This document shows positions 16,662 through 24,871 of a stretch of DNA of 64,000 bases, in pieces (position 1 is the stretch's first letter; the number at the start of each line of letters is the position of its first letter). The notes beneath the pieces were generated by a model. It did no database searches. It was not told the DNA's origin and saw nothing but the letters and a program-made list of their open reading frames with translations. The DNA is from DATMER01 sp035556715 (GTDB taxonomy: Bacteria; Acidobacteriota; Thermoanaerobaculia; Multivoradales; UBA5704). The translations under genes were made by a program, and so were the position numbers. Location: assembly GCA_035556715.1 (NCBI GenBank), contig DATMER010000026.1:92670-156669 (forward strand). Direction: 5' to 3'.

Positions 16662-18074
16662 TCAGTGCACGTAGCCGAGGCTCCTCAGCTCCTGCTCCTC
16701 CTGCTTCGTGATCGCGCTCATCTCGGGCCTGCGGCCAAAGGGCCTCTCCGGACCGTTGGCCACGGTCCAGGCGCGCTTGAGGCGGCGGGCCATCTGTTCA
16801 ATCTCCCGAGGGTCCTCGATCGGCTCGCTGCCATCGGCAGTCCAGCGCCAGAGCGTGAGGGCCGGAGGATGGTCGGACAGACCGGTCAGGGGAAGAGCGC
16901 GGGAGACGGCCTCCTCCAGCCGTTGGAACACGTCGAGAGGAGGGTCGGGCGCGCCGGTCGTCAACAGCAGGCGGGCCTGGTAGTACCCGGGCTCGGGCTC
17001 GGCGAAGTGGGACTCCCAGAGGAGCTGCCGGTCCCCCTCCACGTAGGAGAGATGATTGACGCCGTTGTCCAGGTAGAGCTCGGAGAGCACGCCCCCCTCC
17101 CACGGCCTGAACAGGCTGGGCGCCGTGCCCTCCTCCGGCTCCCCGCCCGCGGCCTCGATCAGCGTGTTGCGGACCCGGATCGTGGCCACCGGGCCGTCCA
17201 CGGCCAGCTTGCGCCCGAACCCGGAGGGCAGCTTGACGACCAGGGGCACCTCGATCAGATGGCGGCCGAGGTTGCCACCGTGGGCGATCTGCCCGTGGTC
17301 GCGGAACTCCTCGCCGTGGTCCGAGGTGACCACCAGGAGGGTACGGTCCCACTGGCCGCTCCTGCGCAGGGAATCGAGCAGCCTCCCCAGCCGCTCGTCG
17401 GCCCAGGCCACGTTGAGCGCGTACATGGAACGGAAGACGCGCTCCAGCTCCGGCGAAAGCGGCACGGAGGGGTCGTAGTAGGGCTCCAGGTCCGCGTGGC
17501 GGACCTGGGCCGGGAGACGGGGCGGATCGGACAGCCGGCCGAGCAGGTGGGAGTGGCGGAGGTACGGGGAGTGCGGGGGCAGCATGTGGACCCAGACGAA
17601 GTCGGGGCCGCCGTCCAGTCCCTCCAGGTACTCCTCGGCGTTCTTCCCATCTTCAAGATTGTCGAAGTGGTTGAACCCCCGGCTGTACCCGTACCGAGCC
17701 ATGGTCCAGGGATTGTCGCGGAACCCGGCGGTGCGGTAGCCCTGCGCCCTCAGAGCCTCCGGCAGCAGGGTCAGCTTCCTCGGGATGACGGCGCGGTCGA
17801 AGGACCAGGTTTGGGTGGTGCCGGGCTGGAAGCCGGTGAAGAGGGAGCTCATGGAGGGGACCGTCCAGCTCGACGGCGAGATCGCGCGGCCGGCCCAGGT
17901 GGCCTCGGAGGCGAGCCGGTCCAGGTGCGGAGCGAGCTTCGGCCCCACGTGGTCGGCGCGGAGGGTGTCGATGGTGATCAGGACGACCGGGCCGCGAGGT
18001 TTTTCCCTACCAGCGTCCCCGCAGGCGAGGAACAGCCCGGCGAGCAAAAGACCGAGCCTCCTCCAATCCGGCAT
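16662..18074 (-). CDS. Sulfatase-fold lipoprotein, Thr-nucleophile type (paralogue 1)
   Basis: 470 residues. The start was taken at the ATG preceded by GGAGGG; a GTG 12 bases upstream is the alternative. The signal sequence LGLLLAGLFLACGDAG suggests a lipoprotein with Cys at the cleavage point. Alkaline-phosphatase-superfamily motifs follow: VLITIDTLRADHVG (metal Asp), VWVHMLPPHSPY, and VTSDHGEEFRDHGQIAHGG (metal Asp-His). At the formylglycine position the sequence reads SSWTVPSMSSLFTG, with Thr instead of Cys or Ser. It is closely similar along its length to the next gene upstream (18431-19888), from which array B separates it. A TAAGAT -10-like box lies upstream. Confidence 0.85.
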   Translation of the reverse strand: MPDWRRLGLLLAGLFLACGDAGREKPRGPVVLITIDTLRADHVGPKLAPHLDRLASEATWAGRAISPSSWTVPSMSSLFTGFQPGTTQTWSFDRAVIPRKLTLLPEALRAQGYRTAGFRDNPWTMARYGYSRGFNHFDNLEDGKNAEEYLEGLDGGPDFVWVHMLPPHSPYLRHSHLLGRLSDPPRLPAQVRHADLEPYYDPSVPLSPELERVFRSMYALNVAWADERLGRLLDSLRRSGQWDRTLLVVTSDHGEEFRDHGQIAHGGNLGRHLIEVPLVVKLPSGFGRKLAVDGPVATIRVRNTLIEAAGGEPEEGTAPSLFRPWEGGVLSELYLDNGVNHLSYVEGDRQLLWESHFAEPEPGYYQARLLLTTGAPDPPLDVFQRLEEAVSRALPLTGLSDHPPALTLWRWTADGSEPIEDPREIEQMARRLKRAWTVANGPERPFGRRPEMSAITKQEEQELRSLGYVH

Positions 18075-18191
18075 ACGTCCCTCCACGACGCACGATCTTA
18101 TCTCGACATCTCGAGTGACTCTGGGAGGCCTCGAAGCGTCTCGCCGGGCCTGATCCCTGAGGAGAGCCCGAGGGCGAGCCGCAATCCCGAA

Positions 18192-18375
18192 GCCCGGGAC
18201 GGCCGTCCGAGAGGCTCGGCAGACTCGTCGAGCGGCCGGGAAGACTCTCCGAACGGCTCGGCAAACCCTCCGAGCGGCTCGGTGAGCTCGCCGGACGGTT
18301 CAGCGAGCTCTACGGACGGTTCGGCGAGCTCGCCGAGCGGCCGGGAAGATCGTCCGAGAGGCTCCGACGTTGCTG
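18192..18375. repeat. Array B: 21-bp tandem units with GAGCTC palindromic centre
   Basis: The 356-base gap between the two sulfatase paralogues holds at least eight 21-base units starting at 18213, 18234, 18255, 18276, 18297, 18318, 18339 and 18360, with a degenerate one before. The consensus is GGCTCGGCGAGCTCGCCGAGC, itself nearly a perfect palindrome. The unit at 18318 has a 16-base perfect dyad. Because 21 is a multiple of three, both strands read as seven-residue repeats, but no start, ribosome site or composition argues for a protein. The rest of the gap (18090-18190 and 18376-18430) shows only a weaker continuation and the promoter of the downstream gene. Confidence 0.85.
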
Positions 18376-18430
18376 TAGGAGAGGGGGCCAAGGGGTGAGG
18401 GCCGAGAGCCACGGACTTTCGGACACCCGC

Positions 18431-19888
18431 TCAGCGCAGGTACCCGAGCGCCCTCATCTCCGCCTCCTGCTCGGGCGTGAGCTGGGGCTTCTTCCCGGTG
18501 TTCTTGCCCGGGACCTTCTCCTGGCCGTTCGCGGCGAGCCAGGCGCTGCGGAGGCGGCGGGCCATCCGCTCGGTCTCCTTGGGATCGTCGACGCGCTCGC
18601 TGCCGTCCGCGGTCCAGCGCCAGAGCGTGAGCCGCGGCTCCGCGCCTCTCCAGCCGGACAGGGGCATGGTGCGGGCGAACGCCTCTTCCAGCCGGCCGAA
18701 GACCACCTTGGAGGGCTCGGACAGCGGTGGGTCCGGGGGAGCGACGACGCCCTCGTAGCGGGCGCGGTAGTACTCGGGCTCCGGCGGCGAGAAGCGGCTC
18801 TCCCAGAGGAGCTGCAGGTCCCCCTCCACATAGGAGAAGTGGTTCACGCCGTTGCCCGAGTAGAGCTCTGAGAGCACGCCAGCCTCCTCGGCCTCGTGGA
18901 AGAGGCTTGGCGCGGTCTCCTCCTCCGGCTCCCAGCCCGCGGCCTCCAGGAGCGTGGCGCGCACCCGGGCGGTCGCGGGCCGCTGCCCCTCCCCGAGCGC
19001 CAGCTTCCGCGGGAAGCCGGCCGGCAGCTTGATCATCAGCGGCACCTCCACGAGCTGGCGCCCGAGGTTGCCGCCGTGGGCGATCTGCCCCATCTCGCCG
19101 AACTCCTCGCCGTGGTCCGAGGTGACCACAAGCAGCGTACGGTCCCACTGGCCGCTCTTGCGCAACGAGGCGACCATCCTGCCGAGCAGGTCGTCGGCAT
19201 AGGCGGCGTTGAGCCCGTACATGGCCCGGAAGACCTGCTCCCGCTCGGGCGGCAGGGGCACGGCCGGATCGTAGTAGGGCTCCAGGTCCGCGGGACGGAC
19301 CTTCTGTGGCAGGCCGGGCGGCGCGCCGTCCAGGCGGTCTTCCAGGTAAGGGCGCCGGACATAGGGCGCGTGCGGCTGGAGGATGTGGATCCAGACGAGC
19401 TCGCGGCCGGGTCCCAGCTTCTCCAGGTGGTTCTCCGCGCGCTTGCCCTGGGCCAGGAAGCGGAACTCGTCGAACCCCTGCGCGTACCCGTAGACCTTCT
19501 GCAGCCAGTGGTTGGTCCGAAAGGCCGAGGTGCGGTACCCCTTCGCCTTCAGGGCCTCCGGCAGGGTGACGAGATCGTCCCGGAGCACGGCGCGGTCGCT
19601 GGACCAGCTCTGGACGCTCCAGGGCTGGAGGCCGGTGAAGAGCGACGCCATGGACGGGACCGTCCAGCTCGACGCCGACACCGCCCGCCCCGCCCAGTCG
19701 GACTCGGACGCGAGCCGGTGGAGGTGCGGAGTGAGCTTCGGACCGAGCACGTCGGCCCGGAGCGCGTCGATCGTGATCAGGACGATCGGTCCGTCGTGGG
19801 CCGGCGCGGCAGGTCTCCCCTCCCCGCGGCAGGCTAGGATCAGGGTTGCGGCCAGGGCTGAGGCAAGGAAAAGGGCGGTTCGTCTCAA
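18431..19888 (-). CDS. Sulfatase-fold lipoprotein, Thr-nucleophile type (paralogue 2)
   Basis: 485 residues from a TTG at 19888, the only usable start downstream of the divergent promoter region; GGAG lies 8 bases before it. The signal sequence ALFLASALAATLILACRGEG has a plausible lipobox Cys. Motifs match paralogue 1: VLITIDALRADVLG, SSWTVPSMASLFTG (Thr at the formylglycine position), HILQPHAPY and VTSDHGEEFGEMGQIAHGG. The C-terminus ends KKPQLTPEQEAEMRALGYLR, a tail ending in a LGY motif shared with paralogue 1 and the 22253 gene. Array B follows its neighbour's start. It is probably a periplasmic or outer-membrane phospho- or sulfo-ester enzyme with unknown substrate. Confidence 0.83.
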   Translation of the reverse strand: MRRTALFLASALAATLILACRGEGRPAAPAHDGPIVLITIDALRADVLGPKLTPHLHRLASESDWAGRAVSASSWTVPSMASLFTGLQPWSVQSWSSDRAVLRDDLVTLPEALKAKGYRTSAFRTNHWLQKVYGYAQGFDEFRFLAQGKRAENHLEKLGPGRELVWIHILQPHAPYVRRPYLEDRLDGAPPGLPQKVRPADLEPYYDPAVPLPPEREQVFRAMYGLNAAYADDLLGRMVASLRKSGQWDRTLLVVTSDHGEEFGEMGQIAHGGNLGRQLVEVPLMIKLPAGFPRKLALGEGQRPATARVRATLLEAAGWEPEEETAPSLFHEAEEAGVLSELYSGNGVNHFSYVEGDLQLLWESRFSPPEPEYYRARYEGVVAPPDPPLSEPSKVVFGRLEEAFARTMPLSGWRGAEPRLTLWRWTADGSERVDDPKETERMARRLRSAWLAANGQEKVPGKNTGKKPQLTPEQEAEMRALGYLR

Positions 19889-19908
19889 GGCTGGGGCTCC
19901 GGGTGCGA

Positions 19909-19914
19909 TAGGAT
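19909..19914 (+). promoter_or_regulatory. -10 box TAGGAT, leaderless start of the 19922 gene
   Basis: TAGGAT ends 7 bases before the GTG at 19922, with no ribosome site between. On the other strand the overlapping TATCCT can serve the divergent sulfatase gene at 19888. Confidence 0.5.
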
Positions 19915-19921
19915 ACCCTAC

Positions 19922-20938
19922 GTGAGCGGCTCGTTTGCGCGCCCGCAGGGCATCGTCTGTCTCCTGCTCATCCTCCTCGCCGGGTCGGTCCACGCCCAGA
20001 CCGAAACCCTCCAGGCGGGAGGATTGGTCCTCCATGCGGAGATAGCCCTCCTGGAGATGCCGGGAGGACGCACCTTGCGCCTGGACGTCCCGCCGCGGGC
20101 CGAGCTCTCCTCGCTGGCCGAAACCGGCCGGGGCTGGATCGTCGCAGGCAGCGCGCCGGGCGAAGGCAGCCGCCGAGGCCTCTTCCTTCTTACTGCCGAA
20201 GGCCCTCTGCCCGCGCCTCCCGGCCAGCAGGGGATCGAGCGCCGGGAGGCCGTGCTGCTGGTCGAGAACGGTACACTCGCGGGCCTCGCCTGGCTCGAAG
20301 GCAACGGCGGCCGCTCGCTCTCCGTCCGCGCCGCGGCCTGGAATGGCCATGCTTGGCAGGCGGTCGAGCCGGTCTCCCGGCCCGGGCCGGGGAGCCAGCT
20401 CGCGCTCTCCGGCGCCGTGCTCGCCGACGGTTCCTGGCTCCTCGCCTGGAGCGCCTTCGACGGCAACGACGACGAGATCGTCTGGGCCCGGCGCACCGCC
20501 GCGGGCTGGAGCCCGGCCCGGCCGGTGTCCAAGGACAACTCCGTGCCCGACATCACGCCCGCCGTGGCCGCTCACGGGAACGGCGCCCTGATCGCCTGGA
20601 GCCGCTACGACGGCGAGAGCTACCGGCTCCACATGGCCCGCCTGGCTGGCAACACTTGGCAGGACGAGTGCCCCGCCGCCGCGACCGGCTCGATCTACCC
20701 GTCGTTCCTGAGAGCTGCGGACGGCCTCTATCTCCTCCACCTGAACGCGTTCCCCCGCGCCTGGTCCGTCCTGGAGATCGGCCCGTCGGGCAGGGTCCTG
20801 CGCCGGGCCACCTCGCTCTCAGCCTTGGCGGAGCGGCCGGTTCTCGGGGGGCTCGGGGAAGACGCCCAAGGAGGGGTCCGCCTGCGCTGGCCCTCCGGCA
20901 AACGGGAAGCGGCTGCGGCGTGGGAAAAGAGCCCATGA
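19922..20938 (+). CDS. Secreted beta-propeller/sialidase-like protein of unknown function
   Basis: 338 residues from GTG. A signal peptide (VCLLLILLAGSVHAQ) ends near residue 25. The remainder repeats a pattern of a small strand, a WAR/WSRYDG-type turn and another strand (for example LLAWSAFDGNDDEIVWARR and LIAWSRYDGESYRLHMAR). This resembles the blades of exo-alpha-sialidase-like propellers without clear Asp-box completeness. The stop overlaps the next start as ATGA, so it is co-translated with the GDSL-type secreted hydrolase. That suggests joint action on an extracellular substrate. The fold assignment is a guess from repeats. Confidence 0.7.
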   Translation: MSGSFARPQGIVCLLLILLAGSVHAQTETLQAGGLVLHAEIALLEMPGGRTLRLDVPPRAELSSLAETGRGWIVAGSAPGEGSRRGLFLLTAEGPLPAPPGQQGIERREAVLLVENGTLAGLAWLEGNGGRSLSVRAAAWNGHAWQAVEPVSRPGPGSQLALSGAVLADGSWLLAWSAFDGNDDEIVWARRTAAGWSPARPVSKDNSVPDITPAVAAHGNGALIAWSRYDGESYRLHMARLAGNTWQDECPAAATGSIYPSFLRAADGLYLLHLNAFPRAWSVLEIGPSGRVLRRATSLSALAERPVLGGLGEDAQGGVRLRWPSGKREAAAAWEKSP

Positions 20939-22083
20939 TCCGCCGGCTCCTCCTCTCCGTCCTGCTGATCCTGGTCTCGTCCTCGGCATGGGCGCAGACC
21001 GCCTATATCGCCTTCGGCGACAGCATCACGGCCGGGGTCGGCGACGACGATGCGCGCACCGAAAAGGGCTACCCGCCGCGGCTGGAGGTGCTGCTTCAGG
21101 GAGCGGGGCTCAACGCCGTGGTGGAGAACTACGGCGTCCCTGGCGAAGACACGGTGCAGGGCCTGGCCCGGATCAACTCCGTGCTCAACGAGGCCGCCCT
21201 GAGCGGGGACGTGCTCGTCCTCATGGAGGGCACCAACGACATCTCCCGCAAGATCTCGATCGAGACCACCCGCCAAAACCTGACCACGATGGCGCGGCGT
21301 GCCGAGGACCGGGGCATGACGGCGATCCATGCCACCACGATCCCCCGCCTCCCGAACGCCAAGTTCGACGCCCAGAACGTCACCAACACCTTTCTGAACC
21401 AGCACATCCGGGACATGGCGGGCCGCAACGGGCGCGGGCTGGCCGATCCCTTCGAGGTCTTCTCCACCACGCCGGACCTCTTCAACCGCTACTACTACCA
21501 GGGGAACGACGATCCGGTCGGCCACCCCAACGCCGCGGGCTACGACCTCATGGCGCAGATCTTCTTCGACGTGATCCGGAACGTGGACAGCGTACCGCCG
21601 GTGATCGGGATGACGACCCCGGCCCATGGCGACGAAGACGTCTCCTCCTCGGGCACGGTCACGGTGGATGTCTGGGACTTCGGAGCGGGGATCGACTTCG
21701 CCAACACCACCCTGCTGGTGAACGGCGTGGCCACGGGCGTGGTCCCGACCGGGGACCCGAAGCATGCCACCCTGACGTACCAGCCGGCGGCGCCGCTCGC
21801 CGGGATCGTGCCGGTGGGGCTGCGCTCCCGGGACCTCGCCGCCCCGCCGAACGCGGTGGACCGGGAGGCCTTCCGCTTCACCGTCGCGGGCACCCAGATC
21901 CTGACCGGCGACATGGACCAGGACGGCCGGGTGGACGGCGCCGACCTCCTCCGCTTCGCCCGCCGCTTCGGCACCCGGGTAGGCGAGGTCCTCTACTCCA
22001 CCTCGGCCGACTTCAACGAGGACGGAGCCATCGACGGCCAGGACTTGGCGGTGCTGGCCTCGAATTTCGGCAAGTCGGGCTGA
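20935..22083 (+). CDS. Secreted SGNH/GDSL hydrolase with C-terminal dockerin-like repeats
   Basis: 382 residues. The signal peptide MIRRLLLSVLLILVSSSAWA is followed by SGNH block I (YIAFGDSITAGVGDDD), the Asn block (MEGTNDI) and the DPVGHPNAAGYDLMA block that supplies the catalytic His. An Ig-like linker (about residues 220-320) precedes two calcium-loop repeats, DMDQDGRVDGADLLRFARR and DFNEDGAIDGQDLAVLASN, the form of type I dockerins. Dockerins attach enzymes to cohesins, but no cohesin is seen here, and such tails also occur in non-cellulosomal bacteria. It is probably an esterase. The start overlaps the previous stop (ATGA). Confidence 0.88.
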   Translation: MIRRLLLSVLLILVSSSAWAQTAYIAFGDSITAGVGDDDARTEKGYPPRLEVLLQGAGLNAVVENYGVPGEDTVQGLARINSVLNEAALSGDVLVLMEGTNDISRKISIETTRQNLTTMARRAEDRGMTAIHATTIPRLPNAKFDAQNVTNTFLNQHIRDMAGRNGRGLADPFEVFSTTPDLFNRYYYQGNDDPVGHPNAAGYDLMAQIFFDVIRNVDSVPPVIGMTTPAHGDEDVSSSGTVTVDVWDFGAGIDFANTTLLVNGVATGVVPTGDPKHATLTYQPAAPLAGIVPVGLRSRDLAAPPNAVDREAFRFTVAGTQILTGDMDQDGRVDGADLLRFARRFGTRVGEVLYSTSADFNEDGAIDGQDLAVLASNFGKSG

Positions 22084-22084
22084 A

Positions 22085-22250
22085 CCTCACCCCCTGTCCC
22101 CCTCTCCCATCTCCCACCCGGCCCCCGCCGGGAGAGGGGGGACGTTGCTGTGGCGGACGTGACTGACGCGAGGCAAGGTTGCCTCAACTACGTTCCCCCT
22201 CTCCCGGGGATGGGCGGTCGGGAGATGGGAGAGGGGGACAGGGGGTGAGG
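22085..22250. terminator. Nested inverted repeats between convergent genes
   Basis: A perfect 31-base arm (22085-22115) is repeated inverted at 22220-22250. Inside it, GGGAGAGGGGG near 22130 pairs with CCCCCTCTCCC near 22195. It lies between the GDSL-type gene and the sulfatase gene, tail to tail, so a bidirectional terminator is the simplest reading. The CCCTCTCCC-rich sequence recurs at 8240 and 60255. Confidence 0.65.
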
Positions 22251-22252
22251 TT

Positions 22253-23656
22253 CTAGTTCGCCGCGTAGCCCAGAGCCCGCAGCGCCTTCAGCGTCTCCTC
22301 GTCCTCCTCCTGCCCCGCGTGCCGGCCGGGCCGGTTCTTCACCCAGGCCATCAGCTCGCGACGGAGCCGGCGCAGCTCCTCGGGATGGGCGGCGGCGACG
22401 TTGCGGGTCTCCAGCGGATCGGCGGCGAGGTGGTAGAGCTCCAGCCCACTGGGTCCCGCCACGGGCCGGGGACGCCTGCCGCCCGTGCCGAGCACCAGCT
22501 TCCACACGCCGTCCTGGACGCTCCGGTAATACCGCGGCTTCTCGCCGGCCTCCGAGAAGGCGAGCCGGGGCGCGGATTCCTTCCCGCGCATCAACGCCAG
22601 CAGGCTCTGCCCTTCGAGCCCGGGCACCTCGTAGCCGGGCACGACCAGGTCGCGCAGCGTGGGATAGAGGTCGATCAGCTCCACCGGCCTCCCGATCCGT
22701 CCAGCCGGTAAGCTGTCTCGCTCCAAGCCATCGCGCACGAAGAAGAGCGGCACGCGGGCCGTGGTGTTGTAGGGCAGCGGCCCGTGCTCGAACCAGGAGC
22801 CGTGCTCGCCCAGGCTCTCGCCATGGTCGGCCGTGAACACGATCAGGCTGTCTTCGAGCAGCCCCAGCTCCCGCGCCCGGTCCAGGACCTTCCGGATGTA
22901 CAGATCCGTCACCAGCACGTTGGCGTCGTACTGGGCCACGTAGTACTTGAGGTCGGTCCTGCCACCGAGACGGTAGGGGCCGCGCGCCGCCTTGTTCGGC
23001 ACCACCGCCTCCCCCTGGAACAGGGCATCGTCCAGGAACGGGTTGGAGACCCCGTCCGGCAGCATGTACGGGGCATGCGGGTCGGTGTAGTGCAGCCAGA
23101 CGAAGAGGCGCTCCGTCTTCTTCTCCTTGGCGTGCTTCTCCAGCAGAGGCAGGGCCAGCTCGTTGACCCGGGGCGCGTGGATCAGCTCGCGGAAGACGTG
23201 CGGGTCCTCCGGGAAGTCGCCGCCCCCCCACGTCTCCAGGAACTCGTCGAAGCCGTCATTCCAGCCGAACTGCGCCGCGAGCACGGCGTTGGAGACCACC
23301 CCCAGAGTCGTGTAGCCGCTCTCCTGGAACAGCTCCGGCAGGGTCAGGTACTCCTCCGGGATGCGGATGGCGGCCCGGTGCGTGAGCCCCGTGGTCTGGG
23401 GGTACTGGCCGGTGAACATGGACGCGAACGACGTCCCGGTCTTGGGCCACTGCGCGATCGCCCGCTCGAAGGTCACCCCGCCCGCGGCCAGCCTGTCCAT
23501 CTCCGGCGAGGTCTGCCGCGGGTAGCCATACAGGCTCATGTGGTCCGCCCGCAGGGTGTCGACCGTGATGAAGAAGACGCGGCGCGGGGCGTTCTCCGCC
23601 AACTTGGGGCCACATCCCAGGAGAAGAAGGGTCGAGAGAAGAAGGACGGGTTTCAT
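22253..23656 (-). CDS. Sulfatase-fold lipoprotein with Thr at the formylglycine position
   Basis: 467 residues. MKPVLLLSTLLLLGCGPK is a clean lipoprotein signal (LLGC). Metal and core motifs are VFFITVDTLRADHMSLYGYP, WLHYTDPHAPYMLPDG and VFTADHGESLGEHGSWFEHG. The nucleophile region reads PKTGTSFASMFTGQYPQT, which aligns Thr with the sulfatase Cys. The C-terminus ends KALRALGYAAN like the two paralogues upstream, but overall it is more divergent and closer to classic choline-sulfatase-like proteins. It is divergently transcribed from the glycoside hydrolase-like gene, with only 27 bases between starts. Confidence 0.85.
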   Translation of the reverse strand: MKPVLLLSTLLLLGCGPKLAENAPRRVFFITVDTLRADHMSLYGYPRQTSPEMDRLAAGGVTFERAIAQWPKTGTSFASMFTGQYPQTTGLTHRAAIRIPEEYLTLPELFQESGYTTLGVVSNAVLAAQFGWNDGFDEFLETWGGGDFPEDPHVFRELIHAPRVNELALPLLEKHAKEKKTERLFVWLHYTDPHAPYMLPDGVSNPFLDDALFQGEAVVPNKAARGPYRLGGRTDLKYYVAQYDANVLVTDLYIRKVLDRARELGLLEDSLIVFTADHGESLGEHGSWFEHGPLPYNTTARVPLFFVRDGLERDSLPAGRIGRPVELIDLYPTLRDLVVPGYEVPGLEGQSLLALMRGKESAPRLAFSEAGEKPRYYRSVQDGVWKLVLGTGGRRPRPVAGPSGLELYHLAADPLETRNVAAAHPEELRRLRRELMAWVKNRPGRHAGQEEDEETLKALRALGYAAN

Positions 23657-23671
23657 CGGGGCGCGTCATCC

Positions 23672-23677
23672 TACTAT
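23672..23677 (+). promoter_or_regulatory. -10 box TACTAT, leaderless start of the 23684 gene
   Basis: TACTAT ends 6 bases before the GTG at 23684. On the minus strand the same AT patch gives TATAGT and TAGGAT for the divergent sulfatase gene, so two promoters overlap within 27 bases. Confidence 0.55.
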
Positions 23678-23683
23678 ACGGGC

Positions 23684-24871
23684 GTGGCTCCCCTGCGCGT
23701 CCATCCCGACAACCCCCGGTACTTCTCGGATGCGGGCCGCGCTATCTACCTGACCGGCTCGCACCACTGGGACGTCCTGCTCGACAACGGCGAGCGCCCC
23801 GGCGGCTTCGACTTCGAGGGCTACCTGGACCGCCTCGCCTCCTGGGGCCACAACTTCATCCGCCTCTGGACCCACGAGGCCTGGACGCACGAGGTCAACC
23901 CGACTATCTACCTGAGGACTGGTCCGAGATTCGACCTCTCCCGCTTCAACCCCGAGTACTTCGAGCGTCTCCGGGCGCGGGTGGTCCGGGCGCGGGAGCG
24001 CGGCTTCTACGTGGCCGTGATGCTCTTCAACGGCTGGTCGATCCACGACAACGGCGAAGGGAACCCCTGGCCCCGCCACCCCTTCAACCGGACCAACAAC
24101 GTCAACGGGATCGACGGCGCGGACGTGCACACGCTTCGAGTGCCCGCGATCACCCGTCTCCAGGAGACCTACGTCCGGAAGGTGGTCGAGACGGTCGGAG
24201 ATCTCGACGTCCTCTGGGAGATCTCCAACGAAAGCCCCGGCGAGTCCCGCGACTGGCAGTACCACCTGATCCGCTACCTGAAGACGCTCTCCCCCCATCC
24301 CGTGGGCATGACCTCCTGTTTTCCCCGCGGCAGGAACGAGGACCTCCTCCGCAGCCCGGCCGACTGGATCTCCCCCAATCATCGAGGAGGCTACAAGCGC
24401 TCCCCGCCCCTTGCAGATGGCAGCAAGGTCGTGCTTCTGGACACGGACCACCTCTGGGGGATCGGCGGCGACCGGGCCTGGGTCTGGAAAAGCTTCCTGG
24501 CCGGGCACCACCCCATCTACATGGACCCCCTTGACGACGACCCGGAGCGAGAGGACGCCCGCCGGGCCATGGGCCAGACCCGCCACCTCGCGGAGAGGCT
24601 CGACCTCGCCCGCATGGTCCCCTCGCCGGACCTCTGCTCCTCGGGGCACTGCCTGGCCGGAGAGGGCGGGATGGTGGTGTATCTGCCCCGGGGGCGGGGC
24701 AAGATCGATCTGTCCGCGTACCATCGCGAGGGCGAAGCGGAGTGGCTCGATCCAGGCTCCGGGGCGATCATCCCCGCCGGCCGGGCCGCGCGACGGGTGC
24801 GGGCGCCGTTCCGGGGGGATGCCGTGCTCTATCTCAGGGCTTCGCCCACGCTCCGGGCCATCAGCTCGTAG
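23684..24871 (+). CDS. Glycoside hydrolase-like TIM-barrel protein (cellulase superfamily)
   Basis: 395 residues from the GTG at 23684. It begins VAPLRVHPDNPRYFSDAGRA, then IYLTGSHHWDVLLDN and LASWGHNFIRLWTHEAW, typical of GH5-like or DUF4038-type barrels. The probable acid/base is in VLWEISNESPGESRDW at about residue 185. HPIYMDPLDDDPERED and a small beta C-terminal domain follow. There is no signal peptide from this start. A leaderless -10 box lies 6 bases upstream. The end overlaps the convergent SGNH gene by 43 bases. The substrate is unknown, probably a plant or microbial polysaccharide. Confidence 0.82.
   Translation: MAPLRVHPDNPRYFSDAGRAIYLTGSHHWDVLLDNGERPGGFDFEGYLDRLASWGHNFIRLWTHEAWTHEVNPTIYLRTGPRFDLSRFNPEYFERLRARVVRARERGFYVAVMLFNGWSIHDNGEGNPWPRHPFNRTNNVNGIDGADVHTLRVPAITRLQETYVRKVVETVGDLDVLWEISNESPGESRDWQYHLIRYLKTLSPHPVGMTSCFPRGRNEDLLRSPADWISPNHRGGYKRSPPLADGSKVVLLDTDHLWGIGGDRAWVWKSFLAGHHPIYMDPLDDDPEREDARRAMGQTRHLAERLDLARMVPSPDLCSSGHCLAGEGGMVVYLPRGRGKIDLSAYHREGEAEWLDPGSGAIIPAGRAARRVRAPFRGDAVLYLRASPTLRAISS

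Noticed and set aside
18098..18412. Proteins with seven-residue repeats read from array B on either strand
   Set aside because: The heptads follow automatically from the 21-base unit. There is no ribosome site or start with context, and array A and C of similar geometry give no open frame.
22784..23683. Upstream extension of the glycoside hydrolase frame to 22784
   Set aside because: This part is antisense to the sulfatase lipoprotein, and a leaderless -10 box sits right before the GTG at 23684.
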